This document shows positions 35,161 through 46,292 of a stretch of 64,000 bases of DNA, piece after piece. A program made the translations under genes and the position numbers. How positions within the stretch are numbered: position 1 is the stretch's first letter; each line of letters starts with the position of its first letter. The DNA comes from Cyrtodaria siliqua (lineage: Eukaryota > Mollusca > Bivalvia > Adapedonta > Hiatellidae): positions 222,501-286,500 of the forward strand of contig JAWPHD010001414.1 in NCBI GenBank assembly GCA_037043455.1. The letters are read 5' to 3'. A model generated the notes under the pieces. That model was not told the origin of the DNA and made no database searches. It saw nothing but the letters and a program-made list of their open reading frames with translations.

Positions 35161-37110
35161 GATTTAGTCGTAGTATAGATGAAAGCATATTAGATGATAA
35201 TTCTGTAAATGCTACTGTGATCACTAACTGGGTCTGCTCAAATATATCACAACACCATGGGTAAATATCCTTATATTATACCTCACATAAAACGCCATTG
35301 GGTGTAAACCCGGCATCAGCGCAAATGGATTCTAGACGAAAACCAGTCACGGTTGCTCATCTACAGTGGTTTCGGTTTCGCCAGGAATAGTCAATGATTC
35401 TCAACGATGTCAATTTAAAACATGGATTTTAAATCAAAATCGTACTCATTATGCTTTTTAGAGAGTTTTTCACGCGAAATACATCCTTATATACGCGAAT
35501 ATGAGATAACTAATTATGTTTAATAAAAGTGTTTTGCATAGTTTCTATATAAACCACATTTATATATCAATCTATAAAATGAAAGAATTCTTAAAAACTT
35601 CAAAACTTATAGCACTTTAATACTTTATGCTTTATCAAAACATGTATACAAACCAGTAGAAAAAAATAATTAGTTCATATTGTTTGTCATAGGGTTAACA
35701 AGAACTGTTTCTAAAAAAATGCATGTCACGGTTTCTCCCCGAAAGTGTCTCGGCGTCTCGACGACAACATTTTTAATGTAACGGTTACTCAACGATGATT
35801 ACATTATTCTCTGTGGTTTGCATCATGTACATAAGCGGTTAGACAATGTATCGAAAGTCACAGGGACAGCAAAAAGCAATAATATAGACAGTTGAATCAA
35901 ATTAAGGGATTAATCATAAACTATTCCATTTAATACAGACGGAAACGATACATAGTTTGATTCATATCAACTTTATGAATCTACATGCGTACACTTAGCT
36001 GTCTACAGCTCAGTAGGAGAACAATTTAAAACTATGAAACAACCATCATTATAGAGTGTCGTATTGCATTTGTAAACACCATTTGTTGATATCGCCTATT
36101 CTAATATGTGATATCACCAAATGCTGATATTAATAAAAAGCCAATACGGATTTCCATGTATCAATTCATGCGGTTTGTGTAGACTAGTGTCAAAGACTAT
36201 TGTGAAGCTACTAAATCTTCATATATCCGTCATACCCATCATATTATTATATTTTTTTAATATTCCGTATGATGCTATTGTAGTGTGACAAACATACTAC
36301 AAGTTTGTATTCACTGGTGTACTCGTTAAAGGGAGAACGAACATGACATGAGACATTTGGAAACCGCCGAACACGATCAATACAAACAATATTGCAGTCT
36401 CGGTTAGATTGTTCATGAACGGTAATGAAACATGCTTGTTACCGTTTATGCCCTCTAGCCCCGGGTTGAGCATTAAAATTAGCCTTTCGATTTATTAATC
36501 CAGTATCAGCTTGTCTGTCCCTTTAAGGTGGACTCATCACTTTCATCTTCGATAGTTGTACTAACATCTACTTCCTTTATGCATATGGAAGATTCTTCCT
36601 ACCCCCCCACCTCCCCCCACCCCCCCCCCCCCGCCCACCTCCATTACACTCTCAAACCTACTGGTATCTACGATTCCCTCCATTAATCAATCCTGTAATT
36701 GTCGTAGAAAATCCGTGACACTGTAAATGAGATGCCGTGACATTAGAATTGCAATCGTCTGTACTCTGTGACAGATTTATACAATGGCATTGTTATGCCG
36801 AATAACTACATAATAAAGGCAGTATTGACTTTTCGTTGCGCAACCGTGACTGGTTTTCGTCGAGACAAGTCCCCATAAACAACAACGCAAGGGTGATATT
36901 GCAGGGTATTATTAAATCGCAGGGTGATAGTAAAATGTTTTATCGCATGCGCAGCTTTCGTGAGCGTTGGTATGCGTTGTCGTGAAATTGCTATTTTTGA
37001 ACTCATCATAACTTCAAAAGTATTTTTAAATTACCGATTTCAATAAACCACTCGTTTTCTTAGTTTAGTTATTTCTAATCAAATCATATAATTTTCGCAG
37101 CAACTATTAA
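35161..37110. other. Non-coding between PLE copy A and the CR1-like LINE
   Basis: Contains an inverted R2 repeat (36345-36480) and C-rich low complexity at about 36600-36645. Nothing else is recognised. Confidence 0.45.
36345..36480 (-). repeat. Dispersed repeat family R2, inverted copy
   Basis: Reverse complement of the GAACGGTA...TACCGTTC core and of the GGCGGTTTCC/GAACACGAT end. Confidence 0.65.
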
Positions 37111-37188
37111 AAAAAGTATACCTTATTTTGTGCTGATGATATATCTCCACAGACACCACCACAGAGACCCCCGACAGCGCGTACAGAA

Positions 37189-37932
37189 ATGACTGATAAA
37201 TCACACTCAGGGAAAAAGGTGTTAATGATGGGAGATTCTATACTGCATGGAGTGAATGTTAAGGGTCTTAAAAACAACTTACACAAACATTCTGTGTCAG
37301 GTGCAACAATAAACACGCTAATTAGAGACATTGAGATGTATGATCTGACTCAATTCCACACAGTCATTATATATATAGGCGGGAATGACCTGTCCAGGAC
37401 TACAGACTTTGAGTTGATAGAAGAAAAGTATGACCAGCTAATTGCGCTAATAAAAGCCGGAAATGAAGAGTGCAAACTTATTTTAAGTAAAATTGCCCCA
37501 AGAGGAGATGTGGATGTCAATCCAATTAACAAGATCATAGAGCGACTTTCTATTCATCATAAAACTGAAATTGTAGACTGTTACAGAGCATTCCATGATC
37601 AAAACGGTAAATTGTTGATGCGCTATCTAAATGAACATGACACTATTCACCTATCTCGGCCAGGCACTAAGCGCTTACTTTCGACTTTTCACACGTCTAC
37701 ACCGATCGTTGAAGATTACACCAAATGTGTGTTCCCAGACAAACAAAACTTTTTTGGGCACCAATCTAATCGGCAATATAGACGACACCCATTCAGGGGA
37801 CAGCGTCACCACAATAGATGCATGAATTGCGACGAATCTTGCCATGCGATAGAGGACTGTCGGCACAGGGCTCCTGTCAAGTGTTGGGGGTGCGGGATCG
37901 TGGGACATAAACAGGATCGATGTTGGAACTAG
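37189..37932 (+). CDS. LINE ORF1: SGNH hydrolase-like protein with two CCHC zinc knuckles
   Basis: A 247-residue nucleic-acid-binding protein. SGNH signature blocks are visible: GDSILHG (catalytic Ser, residues about 16-22), GGNDLS (Asn, about 64-69) and DTIHLSRPGTKRL with the D-x-x-H catalytic pair (about 151-163). The C-terminus carries two CX2CX4HX4C knuckles, CMNCDESCHAIEDC and CWGCGIVGHKQDRC. Esterase-bearing ORF1 proteins are known from CR1-type LINEs, where they bind RNA and may act on lipids or serve as an assembly scaffold. The frame ends with TAG at 37930-37932 but continues open in the same frame straight into ORF2. Upstream, the same frame is open back to a TAA at about 37110, so a start before the ATG at 37189 is possible only without ATG. 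Confidence 0.88.
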   Translation: MTDKSHSGKKVLMMGDSILHGVNVKGLKNNLHKHSVSGATINTLIRDIEMYDLTQFHTVIIYIGGNDLSRTTDFELIEEKYDQLIALIKAGNEECKLILSKIAPRGDVDVNPINKIIERLSIHHKTEIVDCYRAFHDQNGKLLMRYLNEHDTIHLSRPGTKRLLSTFHTSTPIVEDYTKCVFPDKQNFFGHQSNRQYRRHPFRGQRHHNRCMNCDESCHAIEDCRHRAPVKCWGCGIVGHKQDRCWN

Positions 37933-40900
37933 GATGATGGCAATGAAGCCAAACATTATATTCCAAATGTATTTGTTCATGAAAATAGTTATGATGTTTT
38001 AAATCATATATGCACACTTTGCCAAGAAATTGAGTGTAATTGTGACAATTTTCCAAATGTTTATGAAAACTCTAACGCTACTATCTTAAATATTTCGGAA
38101 CACATACATTTAACTAATTTAGGATTAAATAATAAAAAAGGTTTAACTATCGGTCATTTAAACGTAGCTGGACTGTCTTCTAAATTTGATGAATTACAAT
38201 TAATGCTAACATCTAAGAAAAACAAAATAGATATAATGGGTATAAGTGAAACGAAATTCAATGAAAACCATAAAACTGAAACATTTCATATAGATGGATA
38301 TCAAGTACCTTTTCGTCGCGACCGTTTATTCAATGGCGGTGGAGGTTTGGCAGTATATGTAAAACAAAACGTTAATTGCATACGACGATTAGATTTAGAA
38401 GGAGATGATATAGAAATAATTTGGTTAGAAATTATGCCAACTAAATGTAAATCTTTTTTAATTGGTTCACTTTACAGGCATCCAGAATCTAAAGTTGCAT
38501 GGAAAGAAATATTTGACACTCATATAGAAAAGGTTCAACTTGAAGAAAAAGAAATATTAATTTTAGGCGATATAAATCGAGATTTATTAAATTCCAAAAT
38601 AAATGATGAATGGTCTAGCTATATTTTATCACTAGGATTAAAACAGTTAATTAAGCAGCCGACGCGTGAATGTTCAACTTTAAAAACTTTAATAGACCAC
38701 ATTTATACTAATTGTGATCAAAATATATGTAATGCAAGCGTGCCCAAAATAGGAATTAGCGATCATTATCCGATCCTATGTACAAGAAAGTTAAATTATA
38801 AAGAAAAAATCAATTCACATAATTTTATAAAATACAGATCATTTAGGTCATTTTCAGAGGAGACATTTTTATCAGATCTTATCAGCATCCCCTGGGGTAA
38901 TCTAAACAACACTGATACTAATGAAGTACTTCACACTTGGGTGTCTAATTTTTTAAGTGTTGTAGATAATCACGTCCCAATTAGAATTCACAGAGTTAAA
39001 CACATAAAACAACCAGATTGGTTTACACCTGATATTTTAGATGAAATTAAAGAACGTGATAAATTTAAGGCTAAAAATGATATGGATAACTACAGAGTTT
39101 CAAGAAATAAAGTTTGTACATTGATAGATAATTCTAAAATATAATCTTATGAAAGAAAAATTGAGGAAGGAAAATCAGACCCTAAAACAGTTTGGAAAAT
39201 ATTTAAAGAACATGGTGCGTCTACAAAAAAGACAAACAACTGTAATTTAATAAAAAGCATTCATAAAGATGGAATAGATATTACTGATAACCAAGATATT
39301 GCAAATACTTTTAATAACTTTTTTGTAAACGTAGCCGCTAACTTAAAAGAACCTATTCCAACTTCAAATTTTGATAAAGTAAATGATTTTGTAAAAACAA
39401 AAGTTCCTGATCATATGTATTTTCACATTCCTCTGATTACGGAATCCCAAACGCGTAAAATGTTAAATAATTTAGATGTATCCAAAGCTACAGGACTTGA
39501 CCAAATAGGGCCAAAACTTTTAAAATTATCAGCCGATGTTATATCAAATAGTCTTACGTATGTTATAAATTGTAGTATAAAACAAGGTGTTTTCCCAGAT
39601 GAATGGAAATGCGCAAAAGTTAATCCTTTATTTAAAAAAGGTTCATCAAATGATGTAAATAACTATAGGCAAATATCAATTTTACCTACTCTTTCAAAAT
39701 TGATTGAAAAACATGTGCATGATTCATTTGTTAATTACCTTAATCATTATAAATTATTATGTAAATCCCAAAGTGGGTTTAGAAAAAAACATAGCTGCGA
39801 AACAGCATTAGTATGTATGATAGATAAATGGTTAACAGCTTTAAATGATGGAGAATTTGTAGGCGTTGTTATGTTAGATTTTTCTAAAGCATTCGATTTA
39901 TGTTCCCACGAAATACTATTAAAAAAATTACAAATTTACAAATGTGGAGATAATACTATTAAATGGTTCAAGTCTTATCTTACAAATAGAACTCAAGCGG
40001 TGAACTTAAACGGTGTTCTCTCTGATAAGCAAATTAAGACATGCGGGGTCCCGCAATGGTCTATTCTAGGGCCTCTTTTATTTATTTTATTCATAAATGA
40101 CTTGCCTATGTATGTACAGGATAATGTTTCAAACGTTGATATGTATGCAGATGATACTACAATATATGATATAAATAAATCTAAATTAGAAGTTGAAATG
40201 AATTTACAAGCTGCTTTGAATAACGTCAGTACATGGTGTCTAAACAATGGTATGGTATTAAATGCTTCAAAAACAAAAGTAATATTGATAACGACATCCC
40301 CGAAACGGACAAGATTAGTTAATCAACCTCTAAATTTTAAATATAAAGACTTAAATCTGGAAATCACAACAGGTGATAAAATTCTTGGCATATATATAAA
40401 TGAAAACCTTAAATGGGATACGCATATAAAATTTCTTAGGAAGAAAATATCTAGTAATTTGTGGCTATTATCAAGAATTAAAGTATTTATTCCTGTTAAT
40501 TATAGAATAATGTTTTACAAAGCCTATGTCCAACCACATCTTGACTATTGTAGTATCATTTGGGGTAGTTCAAAACAATCAAATATCCAGGTTTTAGTGC
40601 GATTACAACGAAGAGCATGTCGTATCATTCTAGGTGAACAATATACCACTTTAAGCGAGGCTTTAACTATAATTAATTCTCTTAATATTGAACAGAGGGT
40701 TTCACTTCATAAAGCCAAATTTATGTACAGGGTATCGCAAAATGCAGTCCCGTCATATATTCAAAATATGTTCAATTACAATGTCAGGCGTCCAAATCAT
40801 TTACGTTCTTCAAATAAATCGGATTTTTTAATACCCAAACCAAATATAGAACTTTTTAAAGGGAGTATGTCTTACTCTGGGGTAAAAGTATGGAATAACA

Positions 40901-40986
40901 TTCCAAATGAAATAAGACAGAGCGAAAGTATTAAAAGTTTCACAGTAAATTATACTAAGTGGAAAAATTCGAATCAACAGTCATAA
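37933..40986 (+). pseudogene. LINE ORF2: endonuclease plus reverse transcriptase, one internal stop
   Basis: In the same frame as ORF1, directly after its TAG. Endonuclease motifs: GHLNVAGL (about 38155, catalytic Asn), ISETKF (Glu), SLYRHP, LGDINRDLL and ISDHYPIL (Asp-His). Reverse transcriptase motifs: GLDQIGPKLLK, NNYRQISILP, QSGFRKKHSCETAL, MLDFSKAFD, CGVPQWSILGPLLF, MYADDTTIY (catalytic Asp pair intact, about 40140) and LGIYINENLKW. The only interruption is TAA at 39142-39144, between endonuclease and RT. Substitutions in normally fixed residues (NYRPIS to NYRQIS, PQGS to PQWS) also suggest an inactive copy. The first in-frame ATG (38203) lies after the endonuclease Asn motif, so ORF2 translation probably starts by another route. 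About 1266 codons run from 37189 to 40986 with just two stops. Confidence 0.88.
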
Positions 40987-41237
40987 AGCTAAAATTGTAA
41001 ATATGGCCATATGTAAGTCTGTAAGTTAAAACTCTGCCGCCATATGTATGTATTATGTTGTTGTGTAACATTGTTATCATGTTGATCATGTTTATGAATA
41101 ATGCTAACTTTGAATTTGTTATGCTGATTGTTATATTGCTATATAATTATGTATTTGTATGTATGTAAATATTGCTTTAGAGGGCCCCAAGGAAGATTAG
41201 TTTATACTAATTGGGTTACCCTCTGTAAATAAAAACT

Positions 41238-41258
41238 TTCATTCATTCATTCATTCAT
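41238..41258 (+). repeat. TCAT microsatellite tail of the LINE
   Basis: Five TCAT-type units end the element, in place of a poly(A) tail. Such tails are typical of CR1/L2-related LINEs. Confidence 0.8.
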
Positions 41259-41537
41259 ATCTGGCAAAGTGAAATCTGTAATGCAAATGAACCTTATTAT
41301 GTCCCGAGGGGATTTCGGTATAATAAAATAAATATCACATTAATGAGTGGGTGATGATAAGAATGTTCATCCTTTGGATATTGATTTTAGCTCGAGTTAG
41401 TTATATACTTTTTTAGCATATTATACTAGTAGTTTTAATGTACACTACCTTTATGCGATACATCGCTATGTTACATGTACGTAACTTCAATAACACCATT
41501 TAAGGGTAATGTGAAATATATAACAACATCACAACAC

Positions 41538-43378
41538 CATGGGCTTTATTCACATGCCAGGTATTCTGGAAAATCATGTTGTTGATTCCATTCCAAAATG
41601 TTTCAAAAATTCAGAAAGCCTATATAATGTGTTATAAGTATAAAAAAACACAATTTAGAAATATTATTTTCAGCTACAACAAAACACTTTCTGACTCTGT
41701 CATAGAAAATATCACACCTGAGGTATCTGAGTGTAAACATTTACATTTTGCTATGCTCTGGCACGTCAAATCATTAATGGTAACTTTGATAATGTAGATA
41801 AATCTTTTCGGCATTATTTTTCTAAAGGTCCGAAGCATATGTTGCCTTCAATTATTGATTGTAATGCCTGTCGTGCTCAGATCGCAAGATCCCTTGAGGA
41901 ATTTGGTAAAAAATATTGTTGTAGAAAACAAGCGGAATCGAACTCCCTTTCCACTTGAATAAGTCAATTCTTAAAATTATAAAAACCCGTAATAGCTTTA
42001 AATTTATGCTAAGCCCTCTTTACTTCCTCCGAGACCTAGGTTTTTGTTTCGTAATTGAAAACCGGGAATTCAAGGATTTTATTATATATTTGTTTTAGTT
42101 CCTGCTGATAAAGCATCTAATAATGTAATTATTGTTTGACGCCTACATGACGTCAATGTGTTATCTCTGGAACTAGGGAGCACTAATTGGTATACTCCAG
42201 TTCAATATACTGAGGATGATGATGTTTCCAAGCATATCACTGTGTGCACTACTTTCAAGGCCGGGGTGGAAGAAAAGCAAAGCAAACGTCCTACTGAATA
42301 TACTGGATTCCCAAATTACAAAACAGCCTCATAAAGCCCGCTTTCTAGTGACTGCACCACTACAAACATTTTCAGTCGAATAACGTCCTGTCTTACTGCC
42401 GTTAACGATCAAGTGGCACAGTATTTTGCTAAAGCGTTTGACAACTGGGATTAATTTAGTTTGGTCAATTAAAAATTCAGGAGCAATAAACGTCAAGTTT
42501 CATCTATACGTACTTACGACTTCTCAAAACTGTATACAACCTTACCACATCACCTTATCAAAGTCAAGCTTACTGCTCTCATTCAAACAACATTCCTTAT
42601 AGAAAAAACTACACTTTTGGGCTTTAACAATATTAATGAGCATTTTACTAACAGCAGTTTAAAAAAATTACACTATGTGGACTTGCCAAGAAGTGTGTGA
42701 AGCACTAATGTTCTTATTCCTGTGTACCTCATGTCGCAGATTTGTTCTTGTATTGTTATGAAAGATATGTCATGTTGAGCCTTTCATCAGAGTCTCGTGC
42801 AATTATAATTGAAGCCATTAAGGACACCTTTCGGCATCTGGATTTAAAATCATTTTTCTACTATAATGGTTAATATTATCTATCATAAAGAACTTCATCT
42901 AAACGAACAAACGTTTCTGATACTGTTGCTTCTTTTCTTGATTTACATCTCTCTTTTAAAAATGGATAAATAATTAGTAAAATCTATGATAAGAGAGATG
43001 ACTTGTTGCTTTTCTAGAGCTTGTAGTCGTGTGGAGGACTGTAATATTTGTAATATTTGTATAACTAAAAATCTACTTCAGCGGTTCGTCTTTATCATAA
43101 ACTTCGAAAACCCTTTGCAAAATGTTATTATCGTAACCCTGATCTAATTTTAAAATATAAAAGTAATTTAACAACTATTTTGCGACTAAGAACTATCACA
43201 ACTTTACTTTTATAGTAATGTGATTTACAAACTTCGTGAGATCCATGGTCATAATCATATCATTTCGCAACGTACTACATGTTTAGTGGTTGATCCATTT
43301 ACAGTTCGCCATTATGCTTTCCTCTTTGACTACACGATAACTGGACAGAATGTTTACCCTATGGCGACCTCTACCTAA
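41538..43378 (+). pseudogene. Naiad-like Penelope retroelement, reverse transcriptase part, decayed (copy B)
   Basis: Starts at the region equivalent to FIDMPS...IPKYFKNSE of copy A (here FIHMPGILENHVV..., CFKNSE). It continues YKYKKTQFRNIIFSYNKTL (about 41635), FSKGPKHMLPSI, ADKASNNVIIV followed by TGA at 42137-42139, and RLHDVNVLSLELGS. RT motif A is TYDFSKLYTTLPHHLI (about 42500). Further blocks are HVADLFLYCYERYVM (about 42735), SDTVASFLDLHLSFKNG (about 42920), SKIYDKRDD and YHKLRKPFAKCYYR (about 43095). The C-terminal SQLYFYSNVIYKLREIHGHN ends at TAA 43376-43378. The IPMGTNCAP block is damaged and the catalytic YLDD is HLDL. No endonuclease follows the RT, consistent with the N-terminal endonuclease order of copy A. 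Confidence 0.8.
42137..42139 (+). other. In-frame TGA shared with PLE copy A (35053-35055)
   Basis: Both copies have TGA directly after the ADKA(A/S)NNVIIV stretch (copy A with one extra A just before it), and RLH follows in this copy. A stop shared by two separately decayed copies suggests it was already in the parent element. Confidence 0.5.
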
Positions 43379-45247
43379 ATTCTCAAATGTTTTAGCGTTT
43401 GATACATACCTTAAATATTGTCTGACGTACCATTAATTGTTTGTTCGATTGTTGCTCAGGCTTCAGTCAAGGCAACGAGCACTTGCATTGTGGCATTCTA
43501 TGCGTTTATTCGTTATATTCATATACATGTATACATGAACATCCATGTGTTGTACTTATACTGCCTATTTACGCTGCCTTGTTTGTTAGAGTACATAGCC
43601 AAGGGGCATTTCTTTATCTACAATAGGGTAAGTGTAAACTTGGTTGAACCGCCCCACCCGCCACCAACCCAACCCCACCACCACACACACATCAGCGGCC
43701 TTTTTTTCACTGACCGTTTCAAGGCAGTAGCCCTATTGCCAACCCGTTCCTATGTGTGACCATGTTCTGTGAGGGCTACATCTCATGTTCGACATTTATA
43801 CCAAATTGTATTCCTTCTTTGCTAGCACAAAATGACCGCTTTGACCAAGCTTCTTAGACAATATATTTGGAATGAGATACACATATTAAAATGAGTTCGT
43901 TGTATTTGCAATACAATATTTTGCAATACAAGATTACGATATGTTTGCACCAAACTATTATAAATACAACATTAATACTCGTAGTACGACATTTGTTATT
44001 GATACATGTGTACATATAACTGTTATTCACTATTCACTTATACTGTCCCTTGTAACACATTTATTTTGCATGAACTGTAATCGACTCTTTGTCAGAAAAA
44101 GCATAATTTGATTCCTGCTCCGTGTAGTAGACTTAATACCTAAGTTACGTTGTCAAAATATGAAATCGAGTTGAGCGTTTTTTCTGTACAGATCACAGGT
44201 CGTAAAGGGTGATACTTGTTTACGCCAAAGTTGTTCCCGATGTTCTTCCGAAATATGATCACCACTTCCAAGAATTCACGTTACTTAAAGATTATATAGC
44301 TCTATATAAGGCATGTGGGCGTTTACATAAAGCACATGCGAGGGGTTTTACGGTTGGCTTACTTAAGGATTGTTTGTCATTGTTTGCGATGTTATCACAC
44401 ATTGTATAAAACCGCGTAGACACTGCAGACCCGAAATCTGCAGATCGAAAACCTTTTCACTGATATGTTCTGTTTATTTCTAAAACTCGTCACAGTGCAC
44501 CATTTTATTTCTTTTAAAACAAATCGTGAGGAGCATAAACCCACCCACGCCACCCAACCCCACCCCTCAGGCCTCAGGACTCTGCAAAATCGGACTTGCG
44601 GTGCTCAATTACTCCGGCATAAAACTTAAAATCGGCCAGCTACGCCCAGCTTTTTTCAGCTGGACCAGCGGGAAAAGGATTAAAATGTCGATTGTTCTTA
44701 TTGATTCAGATTTAAAAAATAACCTGACATACAATTCACATAATCATAAATAGCGTTACGATTGTAATATTAAGCTAACGTGTTTACCTTTATTGAGTAT
44801 ATTATTCTGTGTTATGCTAGTCTATCCTGTTTAAATCCACTGTTTATTTACTTTGGTTCTGTGGCGTTAACGGTTTAAAAAAGTGACGTCCTGTAACGTT
44901 TCGTTACGTCATCGTGACTAAAAATGAAACAGAGATAAGAAACTCAGGCGCGTAGCCAGGTGGGAAAACCATTCCAATTTCTTTTCCTGATATAGTGTTT
45001 GGAAGCCCGAGCATACCCAGGACGTCTTTCAAATAAAATGGTGTGCTTCCACTTTAGGCTGCGCCTGCGCAACTTGAACTATTTTATTTTGACGTGTTAT
45101 GGAGAAATAACAGGACACTTTTAAGAATGACTAACCAATCAGAATGCAGTAACTATGTGTATTGTTTGCAGCCTGTAATTATTTTCAAATTCAAGCTTGT
45201 GAAACATGGCCGTAAACCCGTATTTAAAGAGATAAATATATACCAGT
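43379..45247. other. Non-coding, nothing gene-like recognised
   Basis: Contains an inverted R1 repeat (43560-43765) and C/A-rich low complexity at 43650-43695. The frame at 44209-44409 (LKDYIALYKACGRLHKAHAR) is not recognised. Confidence 0.45.
43560..43765 (-). repeat. Dispersed repeat family R1, inverted diverged copy
   Basis: Contains CACTGACCGTTTCAAGGCAG and AGCCCTATTGCCAACCC, complementary to the R1 core. Confidence 0.6.
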
Positions 45248-45330
45248 AAATACTGAAAAGGTTATCGATTGGAAGCAACAAACACAAGCAAGAGAGAAAG
45301 GTAGCAGACTCGGTTTTATTGAGTCTGTTC
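45248..45330. repeat. Family R3 fragment
   Basis: GGAAGCAACAAACACAAGCA followed by GACTCGGTTTTATTGAGTCT matches the repeats at 21.6, 29.4 and 56.5 kb. Confidence 0.65.
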
Positions 45331-45412
45331 TGGTCATCATTATTAATTCGTCGTTCTTTGTAGCAACATCAATTTAAAAAACAATCATTGTCATAATCAT
45401 TGACAAACAGTT

Positions 45413-45485
45413 AGCTCTACACGCGATTCGAACTCGAGACCTCCGGATTGACAATCCGCATACATAGCCATTAGGACAATGTGTC
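45413..45485 (-). pseudogene. tRNA-Asp(GTC)-like sequence (pseudo-tRNA or SINE head)
   Basis: The reverse complement has an anticodon arm CGGATTGTCAATCCG with loop TTGTCAA (anticodon GTC) and a T-arm-like GAGTTCGAATCGC. The acceptor ends do not pair well and the D-arm is poor, so it is unlikely to be a working tRNA. Confidence 0.5.
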
Positions 45486-45769
45486 AATTGAAATAACTTT
45501 TAATTTTAACTATCTGTTAGTTTAGTAATGGATTTTGGGTTATTTCTCAATGCTATTTCAACAAAACATACACAGTATATGTTCAGCGTATACTATTCTA
45601 ATGTTGGAATTTGTAATCTATATTTTCTGGGGCGTTTTATTGCCGAAAGTCTTTGGTGTACGCATGCTCTTAGAAAGGCATTGAATCACACACGCAAACA
45701 CACAAAGTGAACAAAGGATAACGTCTACAATACTAACAGTATATCGATACAAATAAAGCTATTGATTGG

Positions 45770-45832
45770 GTTAGCACAATGGACAACCGCATTGATTGTC
45801 AATCCGAAGTTCAAGGGTTCGAAAATCGCATA
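45770..45832 (+). pseudogene. Second tRNA-Asp(GTC)-like sequence, opposite strand
   Basis: GGTTAGCACAATGGACAACC resembles a D-arm region. GATTGTCAATC gives the same GTC anticodon loop and GGGTTCGAA a T-arm. It is degenerate, and inverted relative to the copy at 45413-45485. Confidence 0.45.
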
Positions 45833-46026
45833 CGCTATAATATTTTTTCAGATGATTGTTGTGTTACTTTGTCGATCACAAATAAATGAAATAGGATAGG
45901 TGAGCTATAAAACTGCCTTTTATACGGGTTTCCAGCCATGTTTTACGAGCTTGAAGTTGGTGGTAAACGAAACGTTAAACCGCTCCCATTTGCTTTAGGT
46001 ACACGCTCACACGCCTTATATAGAAC

Positions 46027-46292
46027 CATTACGTGTTCCGAGTATTAACTTTCATACCCCATCCAACACCTTCTCCAAGAACCGAAAACGGGGTTGGCTG
46101 GGGTATGAAATAAAACCTTAATTTCGGCATAAAAAGTTTGCGTATTGTAAAATAGGTAATTTTAAACAGGTTAATCATATTTTTCAGTAAAAAAGCTTTT
46201 AAACATGTTTCATTGTTGAAATATCCGTTATAAAATCCTGCTAATATAAGCTTTCCTATCGCTTAATGGAATTAGGTCGGAACCGCGTAATG
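46027..46292 (+). mobile_element. MITE copy 4, CATTACGTGGTCC family
   Basis: 266 bp with ends CATTACGTGTTCC and GGAACCGCGTAATG and the family interior GGGTTGGCTGGGGTATGAAA. Mildly diverged. Confidence 0.8.

Larger units (their letters stand above)
37113..41259 (+). mobile_element. CR1-like non-LTR retrotransposon (LINE), nearly full length
   Basis: Contains an SGNH/CCHC first protein, an apurinic-type endonuclease, a reverse transcriptase, and a 3' end with a small hairpin (TTAGTTTATACTAA, about 41199) and a TCAT repeat tail (41238-41258). An SGNH esterase in ORF1 and a microsatellite tail fit the CR1/L2 side of the Jockey superclade. The 5' boundary is not defined. Confidence 0.85.

Noticed and set aside
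37350..37538. Minus-strand frame with hydrophobic start
   Set aside because: Shadow of the LINE ORF1 on the opposite strand.
44209..44409. 66-codon frame with KACGRLHKAHARG
   Set aside because: Unbiased-looking composition but no recognised family and no supporting context.
45413..45485. Functional tRNA-Asp gene
   Set aside because: Anticodon and T-arm are present, but the acceptor stem and D-arm do not pair well.
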